A stretch of 64,000 nt of DNA from CAYYMH01 sp964472785 (GTDB taxonomy: Bacteria; Zhuqueibacterota; Zhuqueibacteria; Thermofontimicrobiales; Thermofontimicrobiaceae). The position numbers and the translations under genes are program-made. This document shows, one piece after another, positions 9,813 through 18,972 of this stretch. Position 1 is the stretch's first letter, and every line of letters begins with the position of its first letter. The stretch spans positions 150,620 to 214,619 of the forward strand of contig CAYYMH010000002.1 in assembly GCA_964472785.1 (NCBI GenBank), given 5' to 3'. Below the pieces are notes generated by a model, which ran no database searches, had not been told where the DNA came from, and was given only the letters and a program-made list of their open reading frames with translations.

Positions 9813-10088
9813 TAGTTCTCAGATTACGATTTCATCTCTAATTCTTAATTTTAATTAACTCCCGGAATTCGGTATTAAATAAACAATGTAAAAAATGTTT
9901 CTTTTCTCCTTAACATTAAAAAATCCATCTGATCACAGCACCAATATCATGATTTATGCGATTAGTAAGAAAAATGAGCTACTGAGTTTTATCGAAAAGA
10001 ACATTTTTGGGAAATTACATTTTTGATCTTGCTGTCTATTTTTATCAAAACAACAACTCTGAATTAAGATCAATTACCGAAAAATTCT

Positions 10089-11132
10089 TTAATCGCTGTA
10101 CTCTTTTTTCGTCTTTGTTAGTACCTTTTGATATTTATAAAGATCGGTAAGGATTTTTCCTGTTCCTAACACCACACACTTTAAAGGTTCCTCGTTGACA
10201 ACAATCGGTAAATTCGTCTCCTGGCGAAGCCGCTCATCAAATCCCTTAATAAGTGAACCTCCTCCGCTTAAAATAATGCCTCGATCAAGAATGTCGGAAG
10301 ACAACTCAGGCGGCGTTTGTTCCAGACAGAGTTTAACTGCTTCTACAATCGCACTGGTGGGCTCGGCTAATGCTTCCTGCACTTCTTCCCCTGTAATTTC
10401 GACAGTTTTAGGGATGCCGTTGACAAGATCTCTGCCTTTTACTTTCAAAGATGCCTTTTCATGAAAAGGCGCAACCGACCCCAGATTTGTTTTGATTCTC
10501 TCTGCCGTGTTATCTCCAATTAACAAACTATATTTACGTTTAAAATATTGGACAATAGCATTGTTCATCTCATCGCCGGCGATACGGATTGATTTGTGGG
10601 TAACGATTCCTGAAAGCGCGATGACTGCAATTTCAGTAGTCCCGCCCCCGATATCGATAATCATGCTGCCAACCGGCTCATCAATCGGTAAGCCCATCCC
10701 GATTGCCGCAGCCATCGGCTCATCCACCAAGTAAACCTCTCGCGCGCCAACATGCTCAGCAGAATCTCGCACCGCCCGCTTCTCAACTTCGGTGATGCCG
10801 GAAGGGATTGCAATCGCAATTCGGGGTCGAACAAAGCGTGCCAACTTTGCTTTTTTCATAAAATATCGAATCATTTGTTCGGTAAGTTCGAAATCAGCAA
10901 TCACTCCGCCCTGCAGCGGTCTTACTGTTACAATTTCACCGGGCGTCCGGCCGATCATCTCCTTCGCCTCTTTTCCGTAAGCAACAATTTCCTGATTTGA
11001 TTTTCTCACCGCCACAATCGACGGCTCATCAACCACAATGCCTCTGCCCTTGATATAAACCAGCGTATTCGCCGTTCCCAAATCGATTGCGATATCATTG
11101 GAAAATAAATTGCCCAATTTCGTCCTCGACAT
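10089..11132 (-). CDS. mreB: Actin-like rod-shape protein MreB
   Basis: Cytoplasmic actin homologue that forms membrane-bound filaments guiding the elongasome. In 347 residues the ATPase signatures are all present: IAIDLGTANTLVY (phosphate 1), VYLVDEPMAAAIG, MIIDIGGGTTEIAV (phosphate 2) and GIILSGGGSLIKG (adenosine). Length matches the family. A GGAAGAGGAG ribosome site precedes the ATG. It begins 38 bases after purH on the same strand. Confidence 0.98.
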   Translation of the reverse strand: MSRTKLGNLFSNDIAIDLGTANTLVYIKGRGIVVDEPSIVAVRKSNQEIVAYGKEAKEMIGRTPGEIVTVRPLQGGVIADFELTEQMIRYFMKKAKLARFVRPRIAIAIPSGITEVEKRAVRDSAEHVGAREVYLVDEPMAAAIGMGLPIDEPVGSMIIDIGGGTTEIAVIALSGIVTHKSIRIAGDEMNNAIVQYFKRKYSLLIGDNTAERIKTNLGSVAPFHEKASLKVKGRDLVNGIPKTVEITGEEVQEALAEPTSAIVEAVKLCLEQTPPELSSDILDRGIILSGGGSLIKGFDERLRQETNLPIVVNEEPLKCVVLGTGKILTDLYKYQKVLTKTKKEYSD

Positions 11133-11170
11133 AAATACTCCTCTTCCAAACAGACCAGATTTTTAAAAAG

Positions 11171-12727
11171 TTAGTGCCTAAAATGTCGTATTCCGGTAAA
11201 AACCATCGCCACGTCATGCTCGTTAGCTGCCTGAATCACTTCCTCATCCCGAATCGATCCACCGGGTTGGATTATCGCTGTGGCTCCGGCTTCGACAGCA
11301 GCATCTACGCCATCACGAAACGGGAAGAAAGCATCAGACGCCACTACTGTCCCTTTTAAAGACAGACCGGCTCTTTTTGCTTTGTCCACAGCAAACATCG
11401 AAGAATCGACACGCGACATCTGACCGGCTCCAATTCCGACAGTTCGATCTTTGAGACAAAAAACAACAGCATTGGATTTTACCCATTTGACCACCTTCCA
11501 GGCAAAGCGCATTGCTTCCACTTCCTCTTCGGTCGGTTTTCGCTGGGTAACAACCTTTAGCTTGTTTTCTTCAACATCCAAAGCATCCTCTTCCTGCAGC
11601 AGCACACCACCAGCGACTTTTTTATAACTAAGCTCGGAAAGATCAATTTGCTCGGTATCCAATTTCAATAATCTCAAATTCTTTTTCTTTGATAATAGTT
11701 TAAACGCTTTATCATTGAACTCAGGCGCAATAACCACTTCAATAAATATTTTCATGAGCTCTTCTGCTGTTGCCAGATCCAGTTTCCTGTTAAATCCGTA
11801 AATTCCACCAAACGCTGAAACCGAATCAGTTGCGAATGCTTTTGTAAATGCAGAATGCAAATCGTCTCCAACAGCCACGCCACATGGATTACTGTGTTTC
11901 ACAATGACAGAACACGGCTTCTCGAACATTTTTACCATCTTGACCACCGCATCCAGGTCCATGATATTATTAAATGACAATTCTTTCCCATGCAACTGTT
12001 CCAACCCTGTCACGCCCGATTTTTTGTGACCGGTTTCACGGTAAAAAGCTGCCTGTTGATGGGGATTTTCTCCGTATCTCAGATTCTGTATCTTTTCCAA
12101 AGTGAGGGTTATATTTTCAGAAAACCTTGAAGCTTCATCTAACTTAGTTAAATATTCAGCAATTAATCCATCGTATTGAAAGGTTGTTCGAAAAGCCTGT
12201 AACGACAAATCTTTGAATGTATCATGGCTGAGAGTGACTGCGTTTTCAGACAATTCGCTAATAATGGGTTCATACTGTCCCGGAGATGTAATGACGGCGA
12301 CGTCAACAAAGTTTTTCGCTGCTGCCCGAATCATGGTAGGACCGCCGATATCGATGTTCTCCAGCGCCTCATCCAGTGTCACATTTGGTTTGGCAATTAC
12401 TTCAGCGAACGGATACAGATTCACTACAACCATATCAATCAAGTTGATTCCGAGCGCGCTGAGTTGTCCCAGATGATCAGTATTATTTCGCTTGGCTAAA
12501 ATTGCGCCGTGAATTTTCGGATGTAATGTCTTGACCCGTCCGTCTAACATTTCTTTCTCGCCGGTTATCTCTGAAACTGGTGTCACCTTTACTCCTTCAT
12601 CCTTCAGTAACTTTTCAGTTCCACCCGTGGAAATAATCTCGACATTCATCTCCGAAAGGGACCTGGCAAATTCAACGATTCCGTTTTTATCATATACGCT
12701 AATGAGCGCCCGTTTTATTTTTTTCAT
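11171..12727 (-). CDS. purH: Bifunctional AICAR formyltransferase / IMP cyclohydrolase
   Basis: Catalyses the last two steps of de novo IMP synthesis. In 518 residues, the N-terminal MGS-like cyclohydrolase domain (about 1-145) has SVYDKNGI, STGGTEKLL, TGEKEMLDGRVKTLHPKIHG and NIDIGGPTMIRAAAKN. The formyltransferase domain carries the KHSNPCG motif with the catalytic Lys-His pair, LRYGENPHQ, and a C-terminal ASDAFFPFRDG and GGSIRDEE. It lies just upstream of mreB; other purine genes (purN, purF, purA) are nearby but dispersed. Confidence 0.98.
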   Translation of the reverse strand: MKKIKRALISVYDKNGIVEFARSLSEMNVEIISTGGTEKLLKDEGVKVTPVSEITGEKEMLDGRVKTLHPKIHGAILAKRNNTDHLGQLSALGINLIDMVVVNLYPFAEVIAKPNVTLDEALENIDIGGPTMIRAAAKNFVDVAVITSPGQYEPIISELSENAVTLSHDTFKDLSLQAFRTTFQYDGLIAEYLTKLDEASRFSENITLTLEKIQNLRYGENPHQQAAFYRETGHKKSGVTGLEQLHGKELSFNNIMDLDAVVKMVKMFEKPCSVIVKHSNPCGVAVGDDLHSAFTKAFATDSVSAFGGIYGFNRKLDLATAEELMKIFIEVVIAPEFNDKAFKLLSKKKNLRLLKLDTEQIDLSELSYKKVAGGVLLQEEDALDVEENKLKVVTQRKPTEEEVEAMRFAWKVVKWVKSNAVVFCLKDRTVGIGAGQMSRVDSSMFAVDKAKRAGLSLKGTVVASDAFFPFRDGVDAAVEAGATAIIQPGGSIRDEEVIQAANEHDVAMVFTGIRHFRH

Positions 12728-12816
12728 TTAACAATCTCGCCTTTCACTTTTGATTCACCTTCTCTTCTTTATATTATTACAAGTTAAATCTTCGTTTTTT
12801 GTGCAAAAGAATTTTT

Positions 12817-12963
12817 ACCACAAAGCCCGCAAAGGAGGCACAAAGAACTCAAAGAAAAATAAAAAATATGATACGAAATAAATAGTGGATAATACAATTT
12901 AAATTAATAGAAATTAATTTTTTTCTTGGTGAACTTTGTGAATTTTTTATGTCCTTGGTGGTT
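12817..12963. repeat. Dyad repeat of the CCACAAAG/CCACAGAG type
   Basis: The left arm (12817-12859) has repeated CACAAAG units. The right arm (12919-12963), read on the minus strand, begins ACCACCAAGGACA and continues with TTCACAAAGTTCACC. The arms are imperfect inverted copies around about 60 bases of AT-rich sequence. A second member of the same general type lies at 37525-37665. The right arm overlaps the last 20 or so codons of the VanX-like gene. I know such CCACAGAG-like intergenic repeats as common in several phyla; the mobility mechanism is unknown to me. Confidence 0.6.
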
Positions 12964-13617
12964 AAATTTTTTTTGCAGCTTCGCCGCGCTGGGAATAAAA
13001 CATTCTAATGGTATATCGAGGACCGGATACTTTTTTATATTCTTATCATTGAAATGCCACCATTCGGATTTGATGGACTTAAAGCCAAAGCGATACATCG
13101 CGTTTTGAAGAAGCATTCGATTTTTTAACGCAGCAGCGCTAACTTCAGCATAATCGCTCCCTGCCTTGTCAGAAAAATCATCAAAACCAGTCGGCATTTC
13201 CAATTCATTGCCCTTGGCATCAACTAATGTTACATCAACTGCAGCTCCCCGATTATGGTTTGATCCTGTTTTGGGATTCGCCACATAATTTGAATTCGGT
13301 AGGATGTCCCACATTCTTTTCTGTACAGATAACAGGCGATAGCCGTCCCAAATTTTCAATCCAAGCCTCTGTTTCTTTAAATACTGATGGACTTTTATCA
13401 ATCTTTCTGCCACCTCTTTTCTTAGCAGGCAGATATTTGCTGAATAAAGTGTATCTCCCAAAAAGTTGTCAGCGGTCGCATATTTCAAATCTACGATGAT
13501 GGTCGAATCTATTTTTGTAATATCGACAAGATCAAGCTGCTGCTGACAAATCAATATTCCTGGCAGGAAAAAAAATATGATGGGAATTATTTTATACTTC
13601 AATATGCTTATTTGCAT
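12904..13617 (-). CDS. D-Ala-D-Ala dipeptidase, VanX/DdpX family (exported)
   Basis: Predicted zinc dipeptidase of family M15D that splits D-Ala-D-Ala. It has an N-terminal signal segment (about 6-26) and the full set of active-site motifs: the metal-binding SNHNRGAAVDVT (SxHxxGxAxD) and the catalytic Glu and third metal His in EWWHFND (about 185-191). The YATADNF and WDGYRL regions also match VanX. With a signal peptide it probably acts on released peptidoglycan dipeptides rather than in vancomycin resistance, and no vanHA genes are present. The last 19 or so residues (from about 219, Lys- and His-rich) are encoded by the repeat arm at 12919-12963, so this tail is unlikely to be ancestral. 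The gene lies alone between purN and purH. Confidence 0.85.
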   Translation of the reverse strand: MQISILKYKIIPIIFFFLPGILICQQQLDLVDITKIDSTIIVDLKYATADNFLGDTLYSANICLLRKEVAERLIKVHQYLKKQRLGLKIWDGYRLLSVQKRMWDILPNSNYVANPKTGSNHNRGAAVDVTLVDAKGNELEMPTGFDDFSDKAGSDYAEVSAAALKNRMLLQNAMYRFGFKSIKSEWWHFNDKNIKKYPVLDIPLECFIPSAAKLQKKFNHQGHKKFTKFTKKKINFY

Positions 13618-13697
13618 GTTTATTACTTTTCACTTTAAATGACTGGGTATTTTACGGTTTAACAAAATAATACCGTCTCTAAAATCAACCCCCTTCT

Positions 13698-14327
13698 TCA
13701 AGCTGATTCAATTTTAACTCGTCTCCCCTCGATTTTGATTTTTCCCTCTGCAAATAGTTTTATTGCCTGAGAATAAATTTGATGTTCAACTTTTAATACC
13801 CGCTGAGCTAACGAATCAGGAGTATCGTCGTCATGAACCGGCACACATTGCTGCAAAACCGGAGGGCCTGTATCATATTCCTCGTCCACCAAATGGACAG
13901 TGACTCCGGACACCTTGCAGCCATAATTGAGTACCGCTTCATGGACATGGTGTCCGTACATTCCTTTTCCTCCAAATGAAGGCAATAATGCCGGATGAAC
14001 ATTTAAAATCCGGTGTTTAAATTTTCGGAGGATTTTTGAGCCAATCATTTTCAAATAACCCGCGAGAACAACGAAATTAACGCCGTATTCCTCCATTACT
14101 CTTAATATTTCACCATCAAAATCATTTTGATCAGGAAATCTTTTCTGTGATACAAAAACAGCGCCAATATCATTAGAACGCGCGACATCCAACGCGCCCG
14201 CATGTTGTTTGTTTGAGATAACAACTTCAATAGAAGCCTCCAGTGAACCATGTTGAATATTCTTTAGAATTGCCTCAAAATTTGATCCCCGGCCTGAGGC
14301 TAAGACAGCAATGCGAAGTTTTTCCAT
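13698..14327 (-). CDS. purN: Phosphoribosylglycinamide formyltransferase
   Basis: Third step of purine synthesis: formylation of GAR by 10-formyl-THF. The 209-residue protein matches the folate-dependent family, with VLASGRGSNFEAIL at the N-terminus, VVLAGYLKMIG, the catalytic NVHPALLPSFGGKGMYG (Asn and His of the active site), GVTVHLVDEEYDTGP with the catalytic Asp, and a C-terminal LAQRVLKVEHQIY. It starts 14 bases after the LD-carboxypeptidase stop, so they are probably co-transcribed. Confidence 0.97.
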   Translation of the reverse strand: MEKLRIAVLASGRGSNFEAILKNIQHGSLEASIEVVISNKQHAGALDVARSNDIGAVFVSQKRFPDQNDFDGEILRVMEEYGVNFVVLAGYLKMIGSKILRKFKHRILNVHPALLPSFGGKGMYGHHVHEAVLNYGCKVSGVTVHLVDEEYDTGPPVLQQCVPVHDDDTPDSLAQRVLKVEHQIYSQAIKLFAEGKIKIEGRRVKIESA

Positions 14328-14341
14328 ATCTCACCCCAAAT

Positions 14342-15304
14342 TTATTTAACATTTTCAATGACAGCGCTTTCTGTTAAAGTGAGCACTTCCCCGGCTTCTG
14401 TGTCAATTTTGGCCATGACGCCTGTAGGAATAGTGTGTTTTACCGGAATGTGTCCGTAAGCGAAATTTGAAACGATCGGTATATCCAGACGACTAAAATA
14501 ATCATCAAATATAGCACTTAATTCCAAACCCGGCTTTTCCGGATCATGTGGTTTGCAGTCCACAAATTGCCCGATGACAAGCCCGGATATTTTATTCAAA
14601 ATTCCTGCCATTCTCAACTGAGCTAAATACCGATCAATTCGGTACGGCTCTTCCTCAATGTCTTCAATGAACAAAATCGCGCCGCTAAAATCCGGGCAAT
14701 ACGGCGTTCCGAGTACCACATTGATCAAAGATAAACATCCTCCCAACAATCTCCCCTCTGCTTGCCCCTGCTTATAAATTTGGATCGGCATTTCAGAAGG
14801 GTTGTCCAACCTTGCAGAAGAATTTTCTGCCGTCACCCTGTCCCAAAAACTTTTCTCTGTAAATGGATCAATTCCCTTTCCCATTTCTACAGCGAGCATA
14901 GGACCCGAGAATGTGACCAAACCAGTTTTAGCAAAAATCGCCAGGTTCAGTACGGTAATATCGCTGTAACCGACAAATACTTTCGGATTTTTTTGAATCA
15001 AATCAAGATCAATCGCCTCCACTATCCTCGGCGATCCGTAACCACCTCTGGAGCAAATCACCGCATCAATCTGGCTATCTTTGAACATTAAATTAAAATC
15101 ATCAGCCCTTTCAGTGTCTGTGCCGGCAAGATAGCCATAGTTATCAAGCACATGTTTACTCTCAACAACCTGGTAGCCGCCTTCCTTCAAGTAACGCATT
15201 CCGTTTTTATATTTTTCATCATCCGTTGGTCTGCTCGCAGGCGAAATAACGCCGATTGTTGACCCATGAGAAATGGCTTTTGCTTTGATCACTTTTTTAT
15301 TCAT
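14342..15304 (-). CDS. Muramoyltetrapeptide LD-carboxypeptidase (peptidase S66)
   Basis: Serine carboxypeptidase that removes the terminal D-Ala from murein tetrapeptides during recycling (LdcA), in the same family as the MccF microcin-immunity peptidase. The S66 motifs are visible: GVISPASRP at the N-terminus, the nucleophile Ser in CSRGGYGS, the FIEDIEEEPYRIDR segment with the catalytic Glu, and GHIPVKHTIPTG with the catalytic His. There is no signal peptide, so it is cytoplasmic. The frame is open to an ATG at 15331, but MNKKVIKAKA at 15304 fits the family start. The LdcA role fits the many peptidoglycan genes here; MccF-like detoxification is the alternative. Confidence 0.9.
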   Translation of the reverse strand: MNKKVIKAKAISHGSTIGVISPASRPTDDEKYKNGMRYLKEGGYQVVESKHVLDNYGYLAGTDTERADDFNLMFKDSQIDAVICSRGGYGSPRIVEAIDLDLIQKNPKVFVGYSDITVLNLAIFAKTGLVTFSGPMLAVEMGKGIDPFTEKSFWDRVTAENSSARLDNPSEMPIQIYKQGQAEGRLLGGCLSLINVVLGTPYCPDFSGAILFIEDIEEEPYRIDRYLAQLRMAGILNKISGLVIGQFVDCKPHDPEKPGLELSAIFDDYFSRLDIPIVSNFAYGHIPVKHTIPTGVMAKIDTEAGEVLTLTESAVIENVK

Positions 15305-15378
15305 AAAAAAATCATCCCCTGTCTTTATCATAGTCCCCGTAGCATTGTATTTGCTGATCTTTGTTTAAAAATTACGCT

Positions 15379-16674
15379 CTATTTTATCAAATTACGCCAG
15401 TCTTGCCAGGATCGTGTTAAAAGGCGATAATCCCCAAAGCCGGTTTCGTCCATAAAAATAAAATGCCGGTTAATCGTGTAGTAATACCAAACCTCATACG
15501 GCTTTGTACCGCTTTCAAAAGGATGCCTTTCAATATCAGAAGGTGGCCCAAAAATAATAAAAATCATCCCTCTGTCTGTTTTCCAGCCATCTCGAAAACC
15601 GCCAAAGTTGGCGTTCGCATAAGCCACTCGATTAAAATATTCTTCCATCCGCTCATTAGCCGGAGTTCCCGGACTCGGATCGCGTTTCTTCCAGAATTTT
15701 TTAAATTCATCCAACCTTTCATCCTGCTCTGCATTTTTCAATTTATTCCACTCATCTTTATCTGAAATATATTTCACTTGATCAATCGCCAAATCGATAT
15801 CCTCAACCGAAGACGGCATGCCTGCCCAGCTTATATGGAGCTTTTTTATTGTTTTGAATCTATTCAATTTTTGTGTAACGTCCAAATACAATGTATATTG
15901 ACCCTGATTTAATTTTGCTCGTGGCATCGGAAAATACTCCAGAGTTCGGAACCCATCTCGTTTCCGTTTATAGCTATTTTCATAAATTTTTTCCTTTTCA
16001 GAATCAACAATATTGACATTAACATCAAAAACCTGTTCCGTTTCGATCTTACTGTAAATCTCGAAATAGGCATACAATTCTTTGGAAAGATCAACAATGT
16101 AGTTGCCAATTTCCGGCACAAACGATTTAACGCCTAATGAGTCCACCTTTAAATCCCGAACAAAGGTGACCTCACTCACTGATAAATCCGTCTTTTCAAA
16201 ATCAAACAATTCAATTTTCTGCTTAATCGAATTCGTGTTATTCGAATTCAAATCTGTAAAACCGATTGAGATTTCATACGCTGCCGGTTTTAGGTCAAAT
16301 TGCTCATAGGTTGTGCTGAATAATTGACGAGAATTTGTTTCCTGGAAATTATAAACTTTAACTTCTTCCTCCCACGCATCTCCGTCGACTTGAAAATTAT
16401 CCTTATCATTGACAACCACCGTTATTTCATATTTAGCTCGAAACAGGCTATCTTCCTTTATAAACGAGAGTTCATCATACCGTATTTTAATGTATAAATT
16501 ACAGCGGCTCAGATCAGGTTCCGGCGCGTTCAGGAATACCAGGTCGTAATGGAGAAAGGGAGCATCATCTTGAGACCCAAATAAAACTCCCTCTCCCAAT
16601 ATCATCGTATTTATAAATAGAAAAATTATCACAATCATGATTAAATATTGGGGAAGCTGATTATTTTTCTTCAT
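15379..16674 (-). CDS. GWxTD-domain exported protein
   Basis: 431-residue protein with an N-terminal signal segment (about 9-29). A beta-rich region (about 40-280) is followed by an acidic helical stretch and the C-terminal GWxTD domain (about 330-430), in which GWKTDRGMIFIIFGPPSDIE is clear, followed by YEVWYYY and the FGDYRLL end. GWxTD domains are found mostly in FCB-group and Acidobacteria proteins and have no established function, so this gene mainly helps place the organism. An AGGAGG ribosome site precedes the ATG. It lies between rimO and the LD-carboxypeptidase gene on the same strand. Confidence 0.85.
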   Translation of the reverse strand: MKKNNQLPQYLIMIVIIFLFINTMILGEGVLFGSQDDAPFLHYDLVFLNAPEPDLSRCNLYIKIRYDELSFIKEDSLFRAKYEITVVVNDKDNFQVDGDAWEEEVKVYNFQETNSRQLFSTTYEQFDLKPAAYEISIGFTDLNSNNTNSIKQKIELFDFEKTDLSVSEVTFVRDLKVDSLGVKSFVPEIGNYIVDLSKELYAYFEIYSKIETEQVFDVNVNIVDSEKEKIYENSYKRKRDGFRTLEYFPMPRAKLNQGQYTLYLDVTQKLNRFKTIKKLHISWAGMPSSVEDIDLAIDQVKYISDKDEWNKLKNAEQDERLDEFKKFWKKRDPSPGTPANERMEEYFNRVAYANANFGGFRDGWKTDRGMIFIIFGPPSDIERHPFESGTKPYEVWYYYTINRHFIFMDETGFGDYRLLTRSWQDWRNLIK

Positions 16675-16726
16675 CTTTACCTCCTACCCTCAAATAAAAT
16701 TTGGGTAATTAATTCAAAAAATTTGT

Positions 16727-18013
16727 TTATTTCGCTTTCCCCCACAAATCGTATGCTTCTCCGCGATCTATGGTGACATTATAAAATCTGCCAATAACTA
16801 CCGCATCTTCAACATGAACCGTATTATCAATCAAAGGACTGTCCCATTGAGTTCTGCCCATAAAAGATTGGCGATTATTATTGGATTCATCGATAATAAC
16901 TTTTATTTTTTTTCCGACTAATTTTTTATTCCTTTCCAGTGAAATATCATGTTGTAAGCTCATCAACTCATCCAATCGCTCTTCTTTCAGTCGCTCATCG
17001 ATTTGATCCGAAAGTTCTGCCGCCTTTGTCCCTGGCTCCGGTATAAATTTAAACACGCCCAGGCGATCAAATTTGACATCCGAAACAAAATCTTTTAACA
17101 TTTGGAAATCATCTTCACTTTCACCCGGATAACCAACCATTAATGTAGTACGGATAGCGAGGTCCGGAATCTGGAATCTCATTTTTTCAATCAGATTTCT
17201 AATCTTTTTTGCTACGATTTGACGCCCCATCGCCCTCAACACGTTATCGGAAATGTGCTGAACAGGAACATCTATATAACGACACAACTTTTTCTCTGTT
17301 TTAAACAGCTCAAGCAAATCATCAGTCACATGAGCCGGATGAGCGTATAAAATTCTGATCCATTCCAACTTTTTGATTTTTGCAAGGGCTTGTATCAACA
17401 AAGAAAGATTCGTTTTTGTTCTCAAATCCCTGCCATAGCTCGTCGTATCCTGAGCCACTAAAATCAGCTCTTTTACTCCGTTATCAACCAACTCGGTCGC
17501 TTCATCAAGCAGTTCATTCAAGGGTTTGCTACGCTGTCTTCCTTTGATTTGAGGAATGGTGCAAAAATGACAGCGGTTATCGCATCCATCGGATATTTTT
17601 AAATAGGCGTAGTGCCTGCTCGTTTCTAATAGACGTTTTTGTTTCTTATTTGTTGTCTTTCGCCCTAAATCATTTGCTAAAATTCGACCGATTTCATTGA
17701 AATCATAGTTGGGAAAAAACCGATCCACTTCAGGAATCTCCGCCTCCAAAGCTTTCAAATAACGCTGCGGTAAGCAACCGACAACATAAATATGCTTCAC
17801 CAACCCCTCATTTTTTAAACTTACCGCATCTAAAATTGTATCAACGGCCTCTTCCCGGGCAGGAAGAATAAAGGAACACGTATTAATAATAACGACATCA
17901 GCGTTTTTAGGTTTATCTGTAAAACGAAAATTCGATCCGGTTAGCCAGGCTCTTAGATATTCCGAATCGACAATATTTTTCGGGCATCCCAGTGTTATCG
18001 TGCAAATGTTCAT
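16727..18013 (-). CDS. rimO: Ribosomal protein S12 methylthiotransferase
   Basis: Radical-SAM enzyme that adds a methylthio group to an Asp of ribosomal protein S12. In 428 residues, the N-terminal UPF0004 domain binds an auxiliary cluster (Cys in TLGCPKNIVDSE, INTCSF and VVGCLPQRY). The radical-SAM cluster motif is CDNRCHFC, followed by the IKGRQRSK and GVKELILVAQDTT segments typical of RimO, and a C-terminal TRAM domain (about 365-428). The CPKN first motif separates it from MiaB. Its ATG overlaps the ftsY stop by four bases. Confidence 0.96.
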   Translation of the reverse strand: MNICTITLGCPKNIVDSEYLRAWLTGSNFRFTDKPKNADVVIINTCSFILPAREEAVDTILDAVSLKNEGLVKHIYVVGCLPQRYLKALEAEIPEVDRFFPNYDFNEIGRILANDLGRKTTNKKQKRLLETSRHYAYLKISDGCDNRCHFCTIPQIKGRQRSKPLNELLDEATELVDNGVKELILVAQDTTSYGRDLRTKTNLSLLIQALAKIKKLEWIRILYAHPAHVTDDLLELFKTEKKLCRYIDVPVQHISDNVLRAMGRQIVAKKIRNLIEKMRFQIPDLAIRTTLMVGYPGESEDDFQMLKDFVSDVKFDRLGVFKFIPEPGTKAAELSDQIDERLKEERLDELMSLQHDISLERNKKLVGKKIKVIIDESNNNRQSFMGRTQWDSPLIDNTVHVEDAVVIGRFYNVTIDRGEAYDLWGKAK

Positions 18014-18939
18014 TGAAATAGCGCCTCAACAAATTCCTGTGCGTCAAATGGCTCCAAATCCTCAATTTTTTCACCCACACCAATAAACTTCACAGGCAGG
18101 CCCAGCTCTTTGCTTATCGAAAGAACAATTCCTCCTTTTGCTGTGCCGTCTAATTTGGTTAAAATGATACCGGATACACCAATCGATTGTGTAAACTGTT
18201 TTGCCTGACTTAAACCGTTCTGACCCGTTGTTGCATCCAACACTAACAATGTTTCATGAGGCGCTTCCGGCAATATTTTACTCATCACCCGTTTCATTTT
18301 TTTCAATTCTTCCATCAGGTTCTTTTTCGTGTGCAATCTGCCGGCAGTGTCAACAATTAACACGTCAATACCTCTGCTTTTTGCCGCATTCAAAGAATCA
18401 AAAGCTAACGAAGCCGGATCTGCACCCGGCTGACTTTTGATCAGCTCGGCATTTGCGCGTTTCGCCCATATTTCCAATTGTTCCGCTGCTGCAGCCCGGA
18501 ACGTATCTGCTGCAGCTAATAATACTTTTTTATTTTTTTCTTTGAATTGAGCTGCTAATTTTCCAATTGTTGTTGTTTTTCCGGTTCCGTTTACGCCGAT
18601 CACCATGATGATATACGGGGTTTGTTTCGGATTAAAATAATCTTCCGTATCAATTTTAGATGTGGTTGTTATTTCCGTATCCAACGCTTTTAGCATTGCG
18701 CTTTTTAAAAATCGTGTGATATTTTCCGGCTTTTTTATCTCCAATTCGGTTACTTTTTCACGCACATCTTCGATTAGTTGAATCGAGAGGTCAACGCCAA
18801 TATCACCACTGATTAATATCTCCTCCAATTCATCAAATAAATCCTCATTAACATCATCGTGCGAGCTAATCGAATCATTTATTTTACCGATAATTCCGGT
18901 TCTTGTCTTTGATAACTTTTTTTTCAGTTTTTCAATCAT
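18010..18939 (-). CDS. ftsY: Signal recognition particle receptor FtsY
   Basis: SRP-family GTPase that docks ribosome-SRP complexes at the membrane translocon. At 309 residues it is a short form: the N domain begins directly (KKLSKTRTGIIGKIN) and the acidic A domain of the E. coli protein is absent. The GTPase motifs are GVNGTGKTTTIGKL (P-loop), DTFRAAAAEQL, DTAGRLHTKKNLM and TKLDGTAKGG. It is translationally coupled to rimO (4-base overlap). Confidence 0.97.
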   Translation of the reverse strand: MIEKLKKKLSKTRTGIIGKINDSISSHDDVNEDLFDELEEILISGDIGVDLSIQLIEDVREKVTELEIKKPENITRFLKSAMLKALDTEITTTSKIDTEDYFNPKQTPYIIMVIGVNGTGKTTTIGKLAAQFKEKNKKVLLAAADTFRAAAAEQLEIWAKRANAELIKSQPGADPASLAFDSLNAAKSRGIDVLIVDTAGRLHTKKNLMEELKKMKRVMSKILPEAPHETLLVLDATTGQNGLSQAKQFTQSIGVSGIILTKLDGTAKGGIVLSISKELGLPVKFIGVGEKIEDLEPFDAQEFVEALFQ

Positions 18940-18972
18940 TCTTTCGCCATTTCAGTAATGTAGCAATTTCCT

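Noticed and set aside
12904..13617. Vancomycin-resistance reading of the VanX-like gene
   Set aside because: No vanH, vanA/B or regulator is nearby, and the protein has a signal peptide, so a peptidoglycan-turnover role is more likely.
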